A stretch of DNA of 64,000 nt, taken from NCBI GenBank assembly GCA_027451285.1, contig DAIDJP010000018.1:44259-108258 (forward strand). The letters run 5' to 3'. Of the stretch, positions 19,396 to 28,819 are shown in pieces. This DNA is from Acidimicrobiaceae bacterium (GTDB lineage: Bacteria; Actinomycetota; Acidimicrobiia; Acidimicrobiales; RAAP-2). The notes beneath the pieces were generated by a model. The model saw only the letters and a list, made by a program, of their open reading frames with translations. It made no database searches and was not told where the DNA came from. Numbering within the stretch: position 1 is the first letter of the stretch; each line of letters begins with the position of its first letter. The position numbers and the translations under genes were made by a program.

Positions 19396-20814
19396 CTAGG
19401 TGACGATGACTAGTCGCACCGTGTCGGTGATCTGGGCGCCACCCGAGGTGGAGCCCGCCATCACGATCACGGTGTCGCCGACCTTGGCCGTACCCGAGAC
19501 CTTGAGCTGGCTGACCGCGAAATCGCAGAGGTCGTCGATGTCGGTGTAGGGCGACAGGTAGGTCTCCTGGACGCCCCAGGAGCTGCGCAGCTGGCGCGCG
19601 GTGCCCTCGCTCGGCGTGATCGCGACGATGGGCATCGGCGGGCGAAAGCGCGAGATGGCCCTCGCGGTCATGCCCGAACGGGTGCAGGCCACAATGGCGA
19701 CGGCCTTCTCCTCCATCGCCGCGCGCCAGGCCGCGCCGGTGATCGCCGCGGTGATGCGCAGCGACTGCGTGCCGGTGCCAACGGTCTCTTGGACGCCGAG
19801 TCCGGCGCCCCACTGCTCGTAGGGAAAGTAGGCCTCGGCGCGGCGCACGATGCGGTCCATCGTCACCACCGTGGCGACGGGGTCGTCACCAATCGCCGTC
19901 TCACCTGAGAGCATCACCGCGCTCGCCCCGTCCAAGACGGCGTTGGCGACGTCGGTCACCTCGGCGCGCGTGGGCACCTGGGCGTGAGTCATGGACTCGA
20001 GCATCTGGGTCGCCACGACGACCGGACGCGCGTAGCGGATCCCGTGGCGCACGATGTTCTTCTGGAGGTGAGGCACCTCCTCGATCGGCATGCGCACGCC
20101 CAGGTCGCCGCGGGCGACCATGATCGCGTCGGAGACCGCGATGATCTCGTCGAGGTTCGTCACGCCCTCGCTGGTCTCGATCTTGGCCATGATCAAGATG
20201 TCGTCGCGCGACAGCACGCTGCGCGTGGAGACGATGTCAAAGGCCGAACGCACGAAGGAGACCGCGAGGATCTCGAACTCCTCCTCGCGCAGCGCCTCGA
20301 GACGGGCGCGATCGTCGGCCGTCGGCAGGCGATCATTCAGCAGCGACGACGGCAGGGAGAGTCCGGGCTTGCCGGTAACCATGCCACCCGCGGCGACCAG
20401 CGCGCGCACGGTGTCGCCGGCCGAGACGATCTCGAGCGAGACGCCACCGTCGCCGATGTGGACTTTGTCGCCACTTCGCAGCAGGGCCAGCACGTCCTCG
20501 CGCTCGACGACGATGCGCTCGGCCGTGGAAATCTCACCGAACCCCTCGACCAGTTCGACGCGGCTACCGCTGACGAGCTCGACCGCCTGGGCGCCGAAGG
20601 AGCCGGCGCGGATCTTGGGACCAGGGATGTCGACCATGATCGCCACGTCCGGGGCCAGCGCGCGCACGCGGCGCAGGCGTTCGACGCCCGAGGGGATGTC
20701 GCCGTGGGCGAAGGAGAGACGAAATACGTCGACGCCGGCCTCGATCAGATCCTTGATGACCTCGTCACTCTCGGAGGCCGGACCGATGGTGGCCACGATT
20801 CGCGTGCGTCGCAC
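19396..20814 (-). CDS. pyk: pyruvate kinase
   Basis: A 472-residue glycolytic enzyme converting phosphoenolpyruvate and ADP to pyruvate and ATP. The start is the GTG at 20814 (VRRTRIVATIGPAS) with a GAAGGGA site upstream; the 25-residue longer frame is not needed. Catalytic segments are ATIGPAS, VDIPGPKIRAG and the active-site IMAKIETSEGV (about residue 215), then VARGDLGV and ATQMLESM. The C-terminal allosteric domain is complete. It is divergent from the 2-oxoacid oxidoreductase operon that consumes or produces 2-oxoacids. Confidence 0.96.
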   Translation of the reverse strand: MRRTRIVATIGPASESDEVIKDLIEAGVDVFRLSFAHGDIPSGVERLRRVRALAPDVAIMVDIPGPKIRAGSFGAQAVELVSGSRVELVEGFGEISTAERIVVEREDVLALLRSGDKVHIGDGGVSLEIVSAGDTVRALVAAGGMVTGKPGLSLPSSLLNDRLPTADDRARLEALREEEFEILAVSFVRSAFDIVSTRSVLSRDDILIMAKIETSEGVTNLDEIIAVSDAIMVARGDLGVRMPIEEVPHLQKNIVRHGIRYARPVVVATQMLESMTHAQVPTRAEVTDVANAVLDGASAVMLSGETAIGDDPVATVVTMDRIVRRAEAYFPYEQWGAGLGVQETVGTGTQSLRITAAITGAAWRAAMEEKAVAIVACTRSGMTARAISRFRPPMPIVAITPSEGTARQLRSSWGVQETYLSPYTDIDDLCDFAVSQLKVSGTAKVGDTVIVMAGSTSGGAQITDTVRLVIVT

Positions 20815-20998
20815 CGTTATCCCTTCGTCGCTTTTTCCAAGTCTACGAGAACCGCTCACGGCCCTTCGAACGAGCCCGCGCGTGACCAATGGCCCCGTTC
20901 ATGGGCATTTGGTCCTCGAAGTCCAGGAGTACAGTACGACTAGTTCGTAAGCGCGACGTCGCGACGCCGCTCTCGTGTGCTCTCAAGGAGGATGCAGC

Positions 20999-22801
20999 GT
21001 GGAACCGACCAACACGGGCGAGCCCGAGTACTACCACCGTGTGGTCGATTGCCAGTGGGCCTGTCCGGCGCACACCGACGTTCCCGGCTACATACGACTG
21101 ATCGCCCAGGGCCGCTTCGACGACGCCTACCTGCTCAATCGCCAGTCCAACGTCTTTCCCGGCGTGCTGGGGCGCACCTGCGACCGGCCCTGCGAGCCGG
21201 CGTGCCGGCGCGGCCGCGTCGACGGCAGCCCGGTCGCCATCTGCCGTTTGAAGCGCGTGACCTCGGATCTGAAGGGCGACCTGGCCGGTCGCCTGCCGGT
21301 GGCGCCCAGTGAGAAGAACGGCAAGCGCGTGGCCTGCATCGGCGCCGGGCCCTCCTCGCTCACCGTCGCCAACGACCTGATGCCCCTGGGATACGAGGTC
21401 GTGATGTTCGAGAAGTTCGACCGCCCGGGCGGCCTGATGCGCACCAACATCCCCGAGTTCCGCCTGCCCGACCGCGTCCTGGACGAAGAGACCGGCGTCA
21501 TCTTGGACATGGGCGTCGACATCCGCTACAACTCGCCGGTCACCTCGATGAAGTCCCTCCTCGACGAGGGATTCGACGCCGTGTTCGTCGGCGTCGGCGC
21601 CCCGCGCGGCAAGGAACTCGACCTGCCGGGGCGCTATGACGACCCCGAGCACGTGCACATCGGCATCGACTGGCTCGAATCGGTCAGCTTCGGCCACGTC
21701 GAGAAGATCGGCCAGCGGGTGCTGATCATCGGCGTGGGCAACACCGCGATGGACTGCTGTCGCACCTCGCGTCGCGTGGGAGCAAACGACATCAAGGTCA
21801 TGGCGCGCCGTCCGCGAGAGTACTTCAAGGCTTCGCCCTGGGAGCTCGAGGACGCCGAGGAGGAGGGCGTCGAGATCGTCGTCAACCACGCCCCCAAGCG
21901 CTTCGTGATCGAGGACGGACATCTGGTGGGCATGGAGTTCGACGTGGTCGAGTGGGACGAGGGCGCACGCCACTCGACGGTCACCGACACCGTCGTGATC
22001 CCCTGCGACGACGTGATCCTCGCCATCGGCCAGGAGAACGCCTTCCCCTGGATCGAGCGCGACCTCGGCCTCGAGTTCGGCGAGTGGGACATGCCCATCG
22101 TCGACACCACGACATTCCAGTCGACACGACCGGGCGTCTTCTTCGGCGGCGACGCCGCCTGGGGGCCCAAGAACATCATCTGGGCGGTGGCCCACGGCCA
22201 CCAGGCCGCGATCTCGATCGATCGGCACTGCCGCGGCGAGGACGTCGCCGAGCGCCCGCGCGACACGATGGGCCTCGTCAGCACGAAGATGGGCATGAAC
22301 GAGTGGAGTTATCACAACGACTACAACCCCTCGCCGCGCCAGCAGATGAGCCACGTCGAGCTGACGCGTCGCTTCGAGGCGCTGAACCTCGAGGTGGAGC
22401 TGGGGTTCACCGCCGAGCAGACCGCGCGCGAGGCCCAGCGCTGCCTCAACTGCGACGTGCAGACCGCCTTCCAGGAGAAGCTCTGCATCGAGTGCGACGC
22501 GTGCATCGACATCTGCCCGGTGCAGTGCCTGACGATCACCCACAACGGCGAGGAGAACGACCTGCGCGGCCGTCTGTCGGCGCCCTCGCCCAACCGCGAC
22601 CAGCCGCTCTTCGTCTCCGGTGCGCTGCCCCAGACCGGGCGCGTCATGGTCAAGGACGAGAACGTCTGCGTGCACTGCGGTCTGTGCGCGGAGCGCTGTC
22701 CCACCTCGGCGTGGGACATGGAAGAGTTCACCCTCGAGATCCCCTACGCCGCGAGCGTGCACCGCATCCCGGTACGCGCGTCCGGCACCGTCAGGAGTTA
22801 G
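20999..22801 (+). CDS. GltD-like FAD/NAD(P) oxidoreductase with C-terminal 2x[4Fe-4S] module
   Basis: 600 residues from a GTG preceded by AAGGAGGA six nt away. The N-terminus carries the GltD-type iron-sulfur ligands (CQWACPAHTDVPG and GRTCDRPCEPACRR). An FAD motif CIGAGPSSLTVAND lies near residue 110 and an NAD(P) motif IIGVGNTAMDCC near residue 245. The C-terminus adds two ferredoxin clusters, CIECDACIDICPVQC and CVHCGLCAERCP. It is the first gene of an operon with KorA- and KorB-like subunits. This suggests electrons from 2-oxoacid oxidation pass via ferredoxin clusters to FAD and NAD(P), or in reverse. The pairing is inferred from the operon. Confidence 0.9.
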   Translation: MEPTNTGEPEYYHRVVDCQWACPAHTDVPGYIRLIAQGRFDDAYLLNRQSNVFPGVLGRTCDRPCEPACRRGRVDGSPVAICRLKRVTSDLKGDLAGRLPVAPSEKNGKRVACIGAGPSSLTVANDLMPLGYEVVMFEKFDRPGGLMRTNIPEFRLPDRVLDEETGVILDMGVDIRYNSPVTSMKSLLDEGFDAVFVGVGAPRGKELDLPGRYDDPEHVHIGIDWLESVSFGHVEKIGQRVLIIGVGNTAMDCCRTSRRVGANDIKVMARRPREYFKASPWELEDAEEEGVEIVVNHAPKRFVIEDGHLVGMEFDVVEWDEGARHSTVTDTVVIPCDDVILAIGQENAFPWIERDLGLEFGEWDMPIVDTTTFQSTRPGVFFGGDAAWGPKNIIWAVAHGHQAAISIDRHCRGEDVAERPRDTMGLVSTKMGMNEWSYHNDYNPSPRQQMSHVELTRRFEALNLEVELGFTAEQTAREAQRCLNCDVQTAFQEKLCIECDACIDICPVQCLTITHNGEENDLRGRLSAPSPNRDQPLFVSGALPQTGRVMVKDENVCVHCGLCAERCPTSAWDMEEFTLEIPYAASVHRIPVRASGTVRS

Positions 22802-22803
22802 TC

Positions 22804-24639
22804 ATGTCCCTCGACGTCCTCGCCCACGCGCCCACCGTGAACGACTTCTCGGTGAAGTTGGCCAACGTGAACGGCACCGGGTCGGCCAGCGCCAACAGCC
22901 TGCTCATGCAGGCGATCTTCCGCATGGGCGTACCGGTGTCGGGCAAGAACCTCTTTCCTTCCAACATCCAGGGCCTGCCCACCTGGTACGAGATCCGCGT
23001 GAACGCGCAGGGCCACACCGCGCGCTCGCTCGACTACGACCTGATGGTGGCCATGAACTCGGCGACGTATCGCGAGGACATCGCCGACGTGGTCCACGGC
23101 GGCTACGTCCTCTACGACTCGTCCTGGCCGCTGGACCCGGACCTCGCGCGCGAGGACGTGACCTTCCTGGGCGTGCCGCTCGCCACGATGTGCATCGAGA
23201 ACTTCGTCGCCCCGCGCGAGCGGATCCTGATGAAGAACATCGCCTACGCCGGCAGCCTGGTCGCCCTACTGGGCATCGACGTCGATGTCGTCGCCCAGCT
23301 GCTCGCCGAGACCTTCGCGCGCAACGAGCACCTGCGAGAGTCGAACCAGAAGGCCCTGCAGCTGGGATACGACTACGCGATCGAGAACTTCTCGTGCCCG
23401 CTGCCCTTCTCGGTCGCGCCAATGTCGGCGACGAACGAGTCGATCCTGATCGACGGCAACACCGCCGCCGCCCTGGGATGCCTCTACGCGGGCGCCACTG
23501 TCACTGGCTGGTACCCGATCACCCCGGCGACGGCGGTGATGGACAACTTCCAGCGCCTCTGCCAGAAGTACCGCCGGGTGGCGGTGACGGGCGAGGACGG
23601 CGAGACGACCTACCAGAACAACTTCCTCATCGTCCAGGCCGAGGACGAGATCGCCGCCATCGGCATCGTGCTGGGAGCGTCCTGGAGCGGGGCGCGCAGT
23701 TTCACCTCGACCTCGGGCCCGGGGATCTCTCTCATGAACGAGCTCCTGGGCCTCGCCTACTACACCGAGATCCCCGCGGTCGTGATCGACGTCCAGCGCA
23801 CCGGCCCCTCGACGGGCATGCCCACGCGCACCCAGCAGGCCGACATCTTGCTGTGCGCCTACGCGAGCCACGGCGACACCAAGCACATCCTCACCTTCCC
23901 GGCGAACCCCGCCGAGTGCTTCGAGATGGCGGTGACCTGCTTTGACCTCGCCGAGCGGTTCCAGACACCGGTCTTCATGCTGAGCGACCTTGACATCGGC
24001 ATGAACGACTGGGTGGTGCCCAAGCTGACCTGGGACGACAACTTCGTGCCCGACCGCGGTCGCGTCATCTCCGACGCCCAGCTCGCCGGCATGAAGGAGT
24101 TCTTCCGCTACTCCCACGAGGACGCCGAGCACGTCACCGCGCGCACCCTGCCGGGTTCGGACGAGAAGGGCGCCTACTTCATTCGCGGCTCGGGTCACGA
24201 CCAGTTCGGCCGCTACACCGAAAAGCCCGAAGAGTACCAGCAGGTCGTCGACCGCCTGGCCCGCAAGCACACCGCGGCCGCGGCCCACGTGCCCGCGCCG
24301 ATCATCGAGACCCGCGAGGGCGCCACGGTGGGCCTGATCACCCTGGGCAGCTGCGACCTCGCGGTGCGCGAGGCGCGCGACGTGCTCGCCGAGGCGGGAA
24401 TCGTGTGTGACTACATGCGCGTGCGGGGCTTCCCCTTCGTGGGCAGCGTGCGCGAGTTCGTCGAGTCCCACGAGCACTGCTTCGTCGTCGAGCAGAACCG
24501 CGACGGCCAGCTACGCACCCTGATCGCCACCGAGACCGGGGCTCCGCGCGAGTCCATGGCCTCGATCCTCGCCTACGGGGGATTCCCCCTGTCGGCGCGC
24601 ACCGTCATCGACGCCGTCACCGAGCACCTGGAAGGCTGA
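22804..24639 (+). CDS. korA: 2-oxoacid:acceptor oxidoreductase, gamma-alpha fused subunit (KorA type)
   Basis: 611 residues; ATG start with AGGAG seven nt upstream. Residues 1-190 are the gamma domain (NVNGTGSASANSLLMQAIF, GMPVSG-like GVPVSGKNLFPSN). From about residue 210 comes the alpha pyrimidine-binding domain (DGNTAAALGCLYAGATVTGW, YPITPAT), then the transketolase C-terminal-like domain. With KorB it oxidatively decarboxylates a 2-oxoacid, most likely 2-oxoglutarate, to acyl-CoA while reducing ferredoxin. The exact substrate cannot be read from the sequence; pyruvate or a branched oxoacid is possible. Confidence 0.93.
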   Translation: MSLDVLAHAPTVNDFSVKLANVNGTGSASANSLLMQAIFRMGVPVSGKNLFPSNIQGLPTWYEIRVNAQGHTARSLDYDLMVAMNSATYREDIADVVHGGYVLYDSSWPLDPDLAREDVTFLGVPLATMCIENFVAPRERILMKNIAYAGSLVALLGIDVDVVAQLLAETFARNEHLRESNQKALQLGYDYAIENFSCPLPFSVAPMSATNESILIDGNTAAALGCLYAGATVTGWYPITPATAVMDNFQRLCQKYRRVAVTGEDGETTYQNNFLIVQAEDEIAAIGIVLGASWSGARSFTSTSGPGISLMNELLGLAYYTEIPAVVIDVQRTGPSTGMPTRTQQADILLCAYASHGDTKHILTFPANPAECFEMAVTCFDLAERFQTPVFMLSDLDIGMNDWVVPKLTWDDNFVPDRGRVISDAQLAGMKEFFRYSHEDAEHVTARTLPGSDEKGAYFIRGSGHDQFGRYTEKPEEYQQVVDRLARKHTAAAAHVPAPIIETREGATVGLITLGSCDLAVREARDVLAEAGIVCDYMRVRGFPFVGSVREFVESHEHCFVVEQNRDGQLRTLIATETGAPRESMASILAYGGFPLSARTVIDAVTEHLEG

Positions 24640-24640
24640 T

Positions 24641-25696
24641 ATGCCCTCAATCACCAAGCCCCTGATCCCCCTGGCCCCGCTGGCGAAGAACGAGCTGGGT
24701 CTGACCATCCGCGACTACGAGGGAGCCATGTCGACGCTGTGCGCGGGATGCGGCCACGACTCGGTCACCGCCGCGATCGTCCACGCGTTCTGGGAGCTGT
24801 CCACGCCCCCGCACTCCATCGCCAAGCTCTCGGGCATCGGCTGCTCGTCGAAGACCCCGACCTACTTCGTGCGCGGCGCCCACGGGTTCAACTCGGCCCA
24901 CGGGCGCATGGCCACGATCGCGACCGGCGCCTACGCGGCGAACCGCGAGCTCACCTACCTGGGCATCTCCGGCGACGGCGACTCGCTCTCGATCGGCCTG
25001 GGCCACATGGCCCACGCGATCCGGCGCAACGTGAAGATGGTCTACGTCATCGAGAACAACGGCGTCTACGGACTGACCAAGGGCCAGCTCTCGGCCTCGG
25101 CCGACATCGGATCCAAGCCCAAGAAGGGCGAGGCGAACATCATCGCCCCGATCGACCCGATCATGCTGGGTCTCAGCCTCGGCGCGACGTTCCTCGCGCG
25201 CAGCTTCTCGGGCGACAAGGAGCAGCTGATCCCGATTCTGAAGGCCGCGGTTGCCCACAACGGCCTCGCCCTGATCGACGTGATCAGCCCGTGCGTGACC
25301 TTCAACGACCACGAGGGCTCGACCAAGAGCTACCGCTTCATGCGCGAGCACGAGGTCAAGGAGGTCGTGGCGGACTTCGTGCCGCTGCGCCGTGAGATCC
25401 ACGCCTCGATCCCCAGTGACGGCACCCGCGTCGTGCCGATGCACGACGGGTCGATCGTGCGCTTTCGCTCGGTGCCCGAGGACTACGACCCCCACGACCG
25501 CAGCCGCGTCGAGGAGTACATCCGCGAGCACCACGCCCGCGGCGAGGTCGTCACCGGACTGCTCTACGTCGACGAGTCGGGCCAGACCCTCCACGAGATG
25601 GGCAACACCCCGTCGACCGGCCTCAACAAGATCCCCCTCGCCGACCTGTGCCCGGGCTCGAGCGCGCTCGAGGCCCTCCAGGAGGACTTCCGCTAG
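24641..25696 (+). CDS. korB: 2-oxoacid:acceptor oxidoreductase beta subunit (KorB type)
   Basis: 351 residues; ATG one nt after the korA stop. This TPP-binding beta subunit has LCAGCGHDSVTAAI near residue 33, GIGCSSKTP, and the TPP/Mg motif GISGDGDSLSIGLGH with the ENNGVYGLTKGQ follow-up. Cysteines in CAGCGH, GCSS and near SPCVTF supply the usual cluster ligands. The product completes the enzyme with KorA, and the GltD-like flavoprotein is its probable electron partner. The stop shares a CTAG with the convergent BtuD-type gene. Confidence 0.94.
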   Translation: MPSITKPLIPLAPLAKNELGLTIRDYEGAMSTLCAGCGHDSVTAAIVHAFWELSTPPHSIAKLSGIGCSSKTPTYFVRGAHGFNSAHGRMATIATGAYAANRELTYLGISGDGDSLSIGLGHMAHAIRRNVKMVYVIENNGVYGLTKGQLSASADIGSKPKKGEANIIAPIDPIMLGLSLGATFLARSFSGDKEQLIPILKAAVAHNGLALIDVISPCVTFNDHEGSTKSYRFMREHEVKEVVADFVPLRREIHASIPSDGTRVVPMHDGSIVRFRSVPEDYDPHDRSRVEEYIREHHARGEVVTGLLYVDESGQTLHEMGNTPSTGLNKIPLADLCPGSSALEALQEDFR

Positions 25697-26472
25697 TCGC
25701 GTCGGCGAACCGGCACCACCACGTCGGCGCCATCGATCTCCACCACGCGCAGGTCCATGCCGTAGCACGCGGCGAGCTCGGCGCTGCGCACGACCTCGCG
25801 CGCGGGGCCGTCCAGGACCACGCGTCCCGAGTCGAGGAGTACCAGCCGATCAGCGAACTGGCCGGCGAGAGTCACGTCGTGCAGCGTCGCGAGAACCGCG
25901 AGGCCGCACTCGGACACCTCGCGGCGCAGCAACTCGAGGAACTCCATCTGATGGCGCAGGTCGAGCCCGGTGATCGGCTCGTCGAGCACCATGACCGGCG
26001 CCGACTGGGCCATCGCGCGCCCGAGCACCGCGCGTTGGCGCTCGCCCCCCGAGAGGCTCGCGACGTCGCGCTCGGCGAAGTCGACGAGCCCCAGGCGCTC
26101 GAGCACCGAGGCGACCGCCCGGCGGTCCTCGCCCGAGACCCCGCGCATCCAGCCCCGTCGCGCCAGGCGACCCAGGTCGACGTAGTCGGTGACGCTCATG
26201 CCCGAGGGGGCCTCGGGGTGCTGGGGCACCAGCGAGACCAGGCGCGCTCGCTCGCGTTCAGTCATGTCGGTGACGTCGGCCTCGCCGATCTGCACCGACC
26301 CGCCGCTCGCGCGCCGGATCCCCGCGACGGTCTCGACCAGGGTCGTCTTGCCCGCGCCGTTGGGTCCGATCACGGTGAGCCACTCGCCGGCCTCGAGGGC
26401 GATCGAGACGTCCTCGAGGAGGGCGCGCGTCCCCACGCGCACGCCCAAATGGGAGATGACGACGCGGCTCAC
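25693..26472 (-). CDS. btuD: ABC transporter ATP-binding protein (vitamin B12 type)
   Basis: 259 residues from the GTG that overlaps the permease stop (GTGA). Walker A is IGPNGAGKTT, the signature LSGGERQRAVLGRAM, Walker B VMVLDEPITGLDL and the switch His ATLHDVTL. It belongs to the FecCD/BtuCD importer class. As the last gene of a riboswitch-controlled binding protein-permease-ATPase operon it should energise cobalamin or cobinamide uptake. The gene symbol rests on the riboswitch rather than on residues that define B12 specificity. Confidence 0.9.
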   Translation of the reverse strand: MSRVVISHLGVRVGTRALLEDVSIALEAGEWLTVIGPNGAGKTTLVETVAGIRRASGGSVQIGEADVTDMTERERARLVSLVPQHPEAPSGMSVTDYVDLGRLARRGWMRGVSGEDRRAVASVLERLGLVDFAERDVASLSGGERQRAVLGRAMAQSAPVMVLDEPITGLDLRHQMEFLELLRREVSECGLAVLATLHDVTLAGQFADRLVLLDSGRVVLDGPAREVVRSAELAACYGMDLRVVEIDGADVVVPVRRRD

Positions 26473-27503
26473 GCGCCCCTCGCACGTCGCACGTTGAGGA
26501 CGATCACGAAGACCGGCGCGCCCACCAGCGCGGTCACCACTCCGATGGGCAACTCCGAGGGCGCGAGCACGGTGCGCGCGATGGTGTCGCACAGCACCAG
26601 GAACGCGGCGCCGCCCACGACCGAGATCGGCAGGATCCGCCGGTACGACGTGCCCACGAGCAGGCGCACGAGGCGGGGCACGATGATCCCCACGAAGCCG
26701 ATCAGCCCGACCGCCGAGACGACCGCCGCGGTGCCGAGCGACGAGGCGAGAACGACCAGCAAGCGCACCCGGCGTACGGGCAGTCCCAGCGAGCGGCTCT
26801 CGTCCTCGCCCACGCTCATCACGTCGAGGGCGCGCGCGGCCGCGAGGCACGTCGCCGTCCCGGCCACCACGTAGGGCAGGACCATCACCACCGAGTGCCA
26901 GCTCGCGGTCGCGAGGCTGCCCAGAAGCCAGATGTAGACGCGCGCGATCGAGTTCGACGACGACTGCTGAAGAAAGGTCTGGGCGCTCGTAAGCAGGGAG
27001 GACACCGCGACGCCGGCCAGGATCAGGGTCGAGGAGTTCGCGCGCTGGCCCCGCCCGCCGACCAGCCAGGTGGCCGCCACCGCGGCGAGCGCGCCGGCGA
27101 AGGCGAGCAGCGGCGTCCACGCCGGCGTCGCGAGCCCGCCCGAGTGCACGATGGCGAAGGTTGCGCCAAGCCCCGCCCCGGCGGCCACCCCGAGGAGGTA
27201 GGGGTCGGCGAGCGGGTTGCGAAAGACCCCCTGGTAGGCGCCGCCGGCCACGGCCAGCATGGCGCCGGCCAGCACGCCCAGGACCATGCGCGGCGCGCGC
27301 AGCTGCCAGAGGATCGTTGACTGCAGCGGGGTGAGCGTCGAGCGACCCAGCCCCAGGTGGCTCAGGACGTCGCCCACCACGTGGCCCACCCCGATCGGCG
27401 TGGGTCCGATCACGAGTCCCCCGAGCACCGCGGCTACGAGCAAGGTGGCGGCGCCCACGGCGACCACCACCACCCGCCGCCGGGTCGGGGGACTCGTGAT
27501 CAC
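26469..27503 (-). CDS. btuC: ABC transporter permease, FecCD/BtuC family
   Basis: 344 residues with about ten membrane segments, starting at a GTG two nt after the binding-protein stop. Family hallmarks are LRAPRMVLGVLAGAMLAVAG, the YQGVFRNPLADPYLLGV segment and SVGLIGFVGIIVPRLVRLLVG, the loop that contacts the ATPase. It forms the membrane channel of the cobalamin-type importer with the neighbouring ATPase and binding protein. Confidence 0.92.
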   Translation of the reverse strand: MITSPPTRRRVVVVAVGAATLLVAAVLGGLVIGPTPIGVGHVVGDVLSHLGLGRSTLTPLQSTILWQLRAPRMVLGVLAGAMLAVAGGAYQGVFRNPLADPYLLGVAAGAGLGATFAIVHSGGLATPAWTPLLAFAGALAAVAATWLVGGRGQRANSSTLILAGVAVSSLLTSAQTFLQQSSSNSIARVYIWLLGSLATASWHSVVMVLPYVVAGTATCLAAARALDVMSVGEDESRSLGLPVRRVRLLVVLASSLGTAAVVSAVGLIGFVGIIVPRLVRLLVGTSYRRILPISVVGGAAFLVLCDTIARTVLAPSELPIGVVTALVGAPVFVIVLNVRRARGA

Positions 27504-27505
27504 TG

Positions 27506-28432
27506 CTATCCCCAGAGGGACGTGTCAGCGAGGGTTCGACGGACCGCGGTCGTGATCTGGTTCATCAGCACCGTCAGGCGCGGTCCCCAGCGCGAGGCCA
27601 CGTCGTCGTTGAGCCCGATGACGTGGCCGTGCACCACGGCCGAGATCGCCCCGAAGCCCGGTCGCGCGCCAAAGGAGGCGGGCGTGACCTGACAGCAGAT
27701 CGTGTCGGCGAGAAAGACCAGCTGGGGATTGGCGCTGACGATGTACTCGGCGTTGAGCTGGGGGTATCCCGCGTCCGCGCTCGTCGACTGGGCGTCGGCG
27801 ATGTTGACGAGCCCCAGACGCTTCATCAGCAGGCCCACGAAGGTCGAACTCGTCACCGAGTAGTAGGTCGGGTCGAGCTCGTAGTACACGTTGATCGTCT
27901 TGTTCGGGTGCGCCGGCACCGAGGCGACGTCGGCGTTGATCGTGCGCGCGATCGACGACGCCAGCTTGCGGGCGGCCACCACGTGACCCGTGAGGACGCC
28001 GAGTTGGCGGATCTGGGCGTAGGCGCCACCCAGGTTGGCGGGGGCGTCCTGCTCGACGACCTTGATGCCGAGGGCCGTCAGCTTCTCCTTGATCGAGTTC
28101 GCGTCGTAGGAGATGATGACGAGATCGGGCTTGGTCGAAGGGTGCGTCGTCGTGCGCTTGCAGATCCCGAGGATCGCCTCCACGCTGGGGTTGAGCGCGT
28201 CGATGCGCTTCGACGCCGGCGGCAGACCCTTCGTCGGGTAGTTCGAGTCCTTGTCGACGGCTTGGACCTGGGGGCCGGCGCCGATCGCGTAGAGGGTCTC
28301 GGTCGCCGTCGGCGAGAGCGAGACCACGCAGGTGGGTGCCTTCGCCACGCTCGCCCCGGCGCCGGTGGCCAGTAACGGCGCGCCGAGGGCGAGGCAGAGC
28401 ACGGCGGTGCCCACTCGAAGGGATCTGTACAT
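27506..28432 (-). CDS. btuF: periplasmic/extracellular cobalamin-type binding protein
   Basis: 308 residues with an N-terminal signal segment (hydrophobic residues 8-27, cleavage likely after ATGAGA), no lipobox Cys. The body is a class III binding protein: VVSLSPTATETLYAIGAG and VDKDSNYP near the N-terminus, then the long helix and C-lobe with DTICCQVTPASFG. The ATG is preceded by AAGGAGAT. It is the first gene after a cobalamin riboswitch, so the ligand is most likely B12 or a corrinoid. Confidence 0.9.
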   Translation of the reverse strand: MYRSLRVGTAVLCLALGAPLLATGAGASVAKAPTCVVSLSPTATETLYAIGAGPQVQAVDKDSNYPTKGLPPASKRIDALNPSVEAILGICKRTTTHPSTKPDLVIISYDANSIKEKLTALGIKVVEQDAPANLGGAYAQIRQLGVLTGHVVAARKLASSIARTINADVASVPAHPNKTINVYYELDPTYYSVTSSTFVGLLMKRLGLVNIADAQSTSADAGYPQLNAEYIVSANPQLVFLADTICCQVTPASFGARPGFGAISAVVHGHVIGLNDDVASRWGPRLTVLMNQITTAVRRTLADTSLWG

Positions 28433-28527
28433 GGATATCTCCTTTCCGTCGAAGTGGGGTGGGCGACGGATGGATATCCGAACGACCGCTCCTTACCTCG
28501 AGAGCTGTCTTTCACATCTCCTCGCCG

Positions 28528-28620
28528 CAGGCGACCTGGCTTGGAGCACAGCTCCTTACAGTTGCGGGACAGCGTCGGAATCACACCGACTTCGCTGCCG
28601 CGAGGCAACGCCGACGCTAC
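28528..28620 (-). promoter_or_regulatory. cobalamin (B12) riboswitch upstream of btuFCD
   Basis: Read on the minus strand, the leader holds the conserved cobalamin-element blocks in order: AAGTCGGTG (28584-28592), GATTCCGAC (28574-28582), CCCGCAACTGTAA (28556-28568) and AAGCCAGG (28535-28542). GTCGG/CCGAC pair as a hairpin. Between the aptamer and the gene lies TCCGTCG...CGACGGA (28445-28470) directly before the AAGGAG site. It could act as the expression platform, shutting translation when B12 is bound. The aptamer call is firm; the switching mechanism is inferred. Confidence 0.92.
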
Positions 28621-28701
28621 ACCATCGGGCGCGCCACGTCCCCGCGGTCGCTCCCGCGCCCCCTGGACCTTCGCGACTGGGAGTGGCCGATGCCGAGGCG
28701 A

Positions 28702-28728
28702 CGCTCGCGGCGAAAAAGTCCGCGAGCG
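28702..28728 (-). terminator. possible terminator hairpin after the 28820-29434 gene
   Basis: CGCTCGCGG at 28702-28710 pairs perfectly with CCGCGAGCG at 28720-28728 around a 9-nt loop. It lies about 90 nt beyond the stop of the minus-strand gene and upstream of the riboswitch. The T-run is in the loop rather than after the stem, so it is not a standard intrinsic terminator. Confidence 0.35.
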
Positions 28729-28819
28729 CCGCCGTTCGTGAGGGGACGATGGACTGAAAGGGGAACCTGGAGTCCGCACTGACACGGGCCTCGTGGCGTG
28801 GACTCGCCGGCCGACTTCG

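Noticed and set aside
20843..22762. 639-codon minus-strand open frame
   Set aside because: It is the complement of the GltD-like flavoprotein gene; the translation is His/Asp/Gly-rich and lacks any family motif, as expected of a GC-rich shadow frame.
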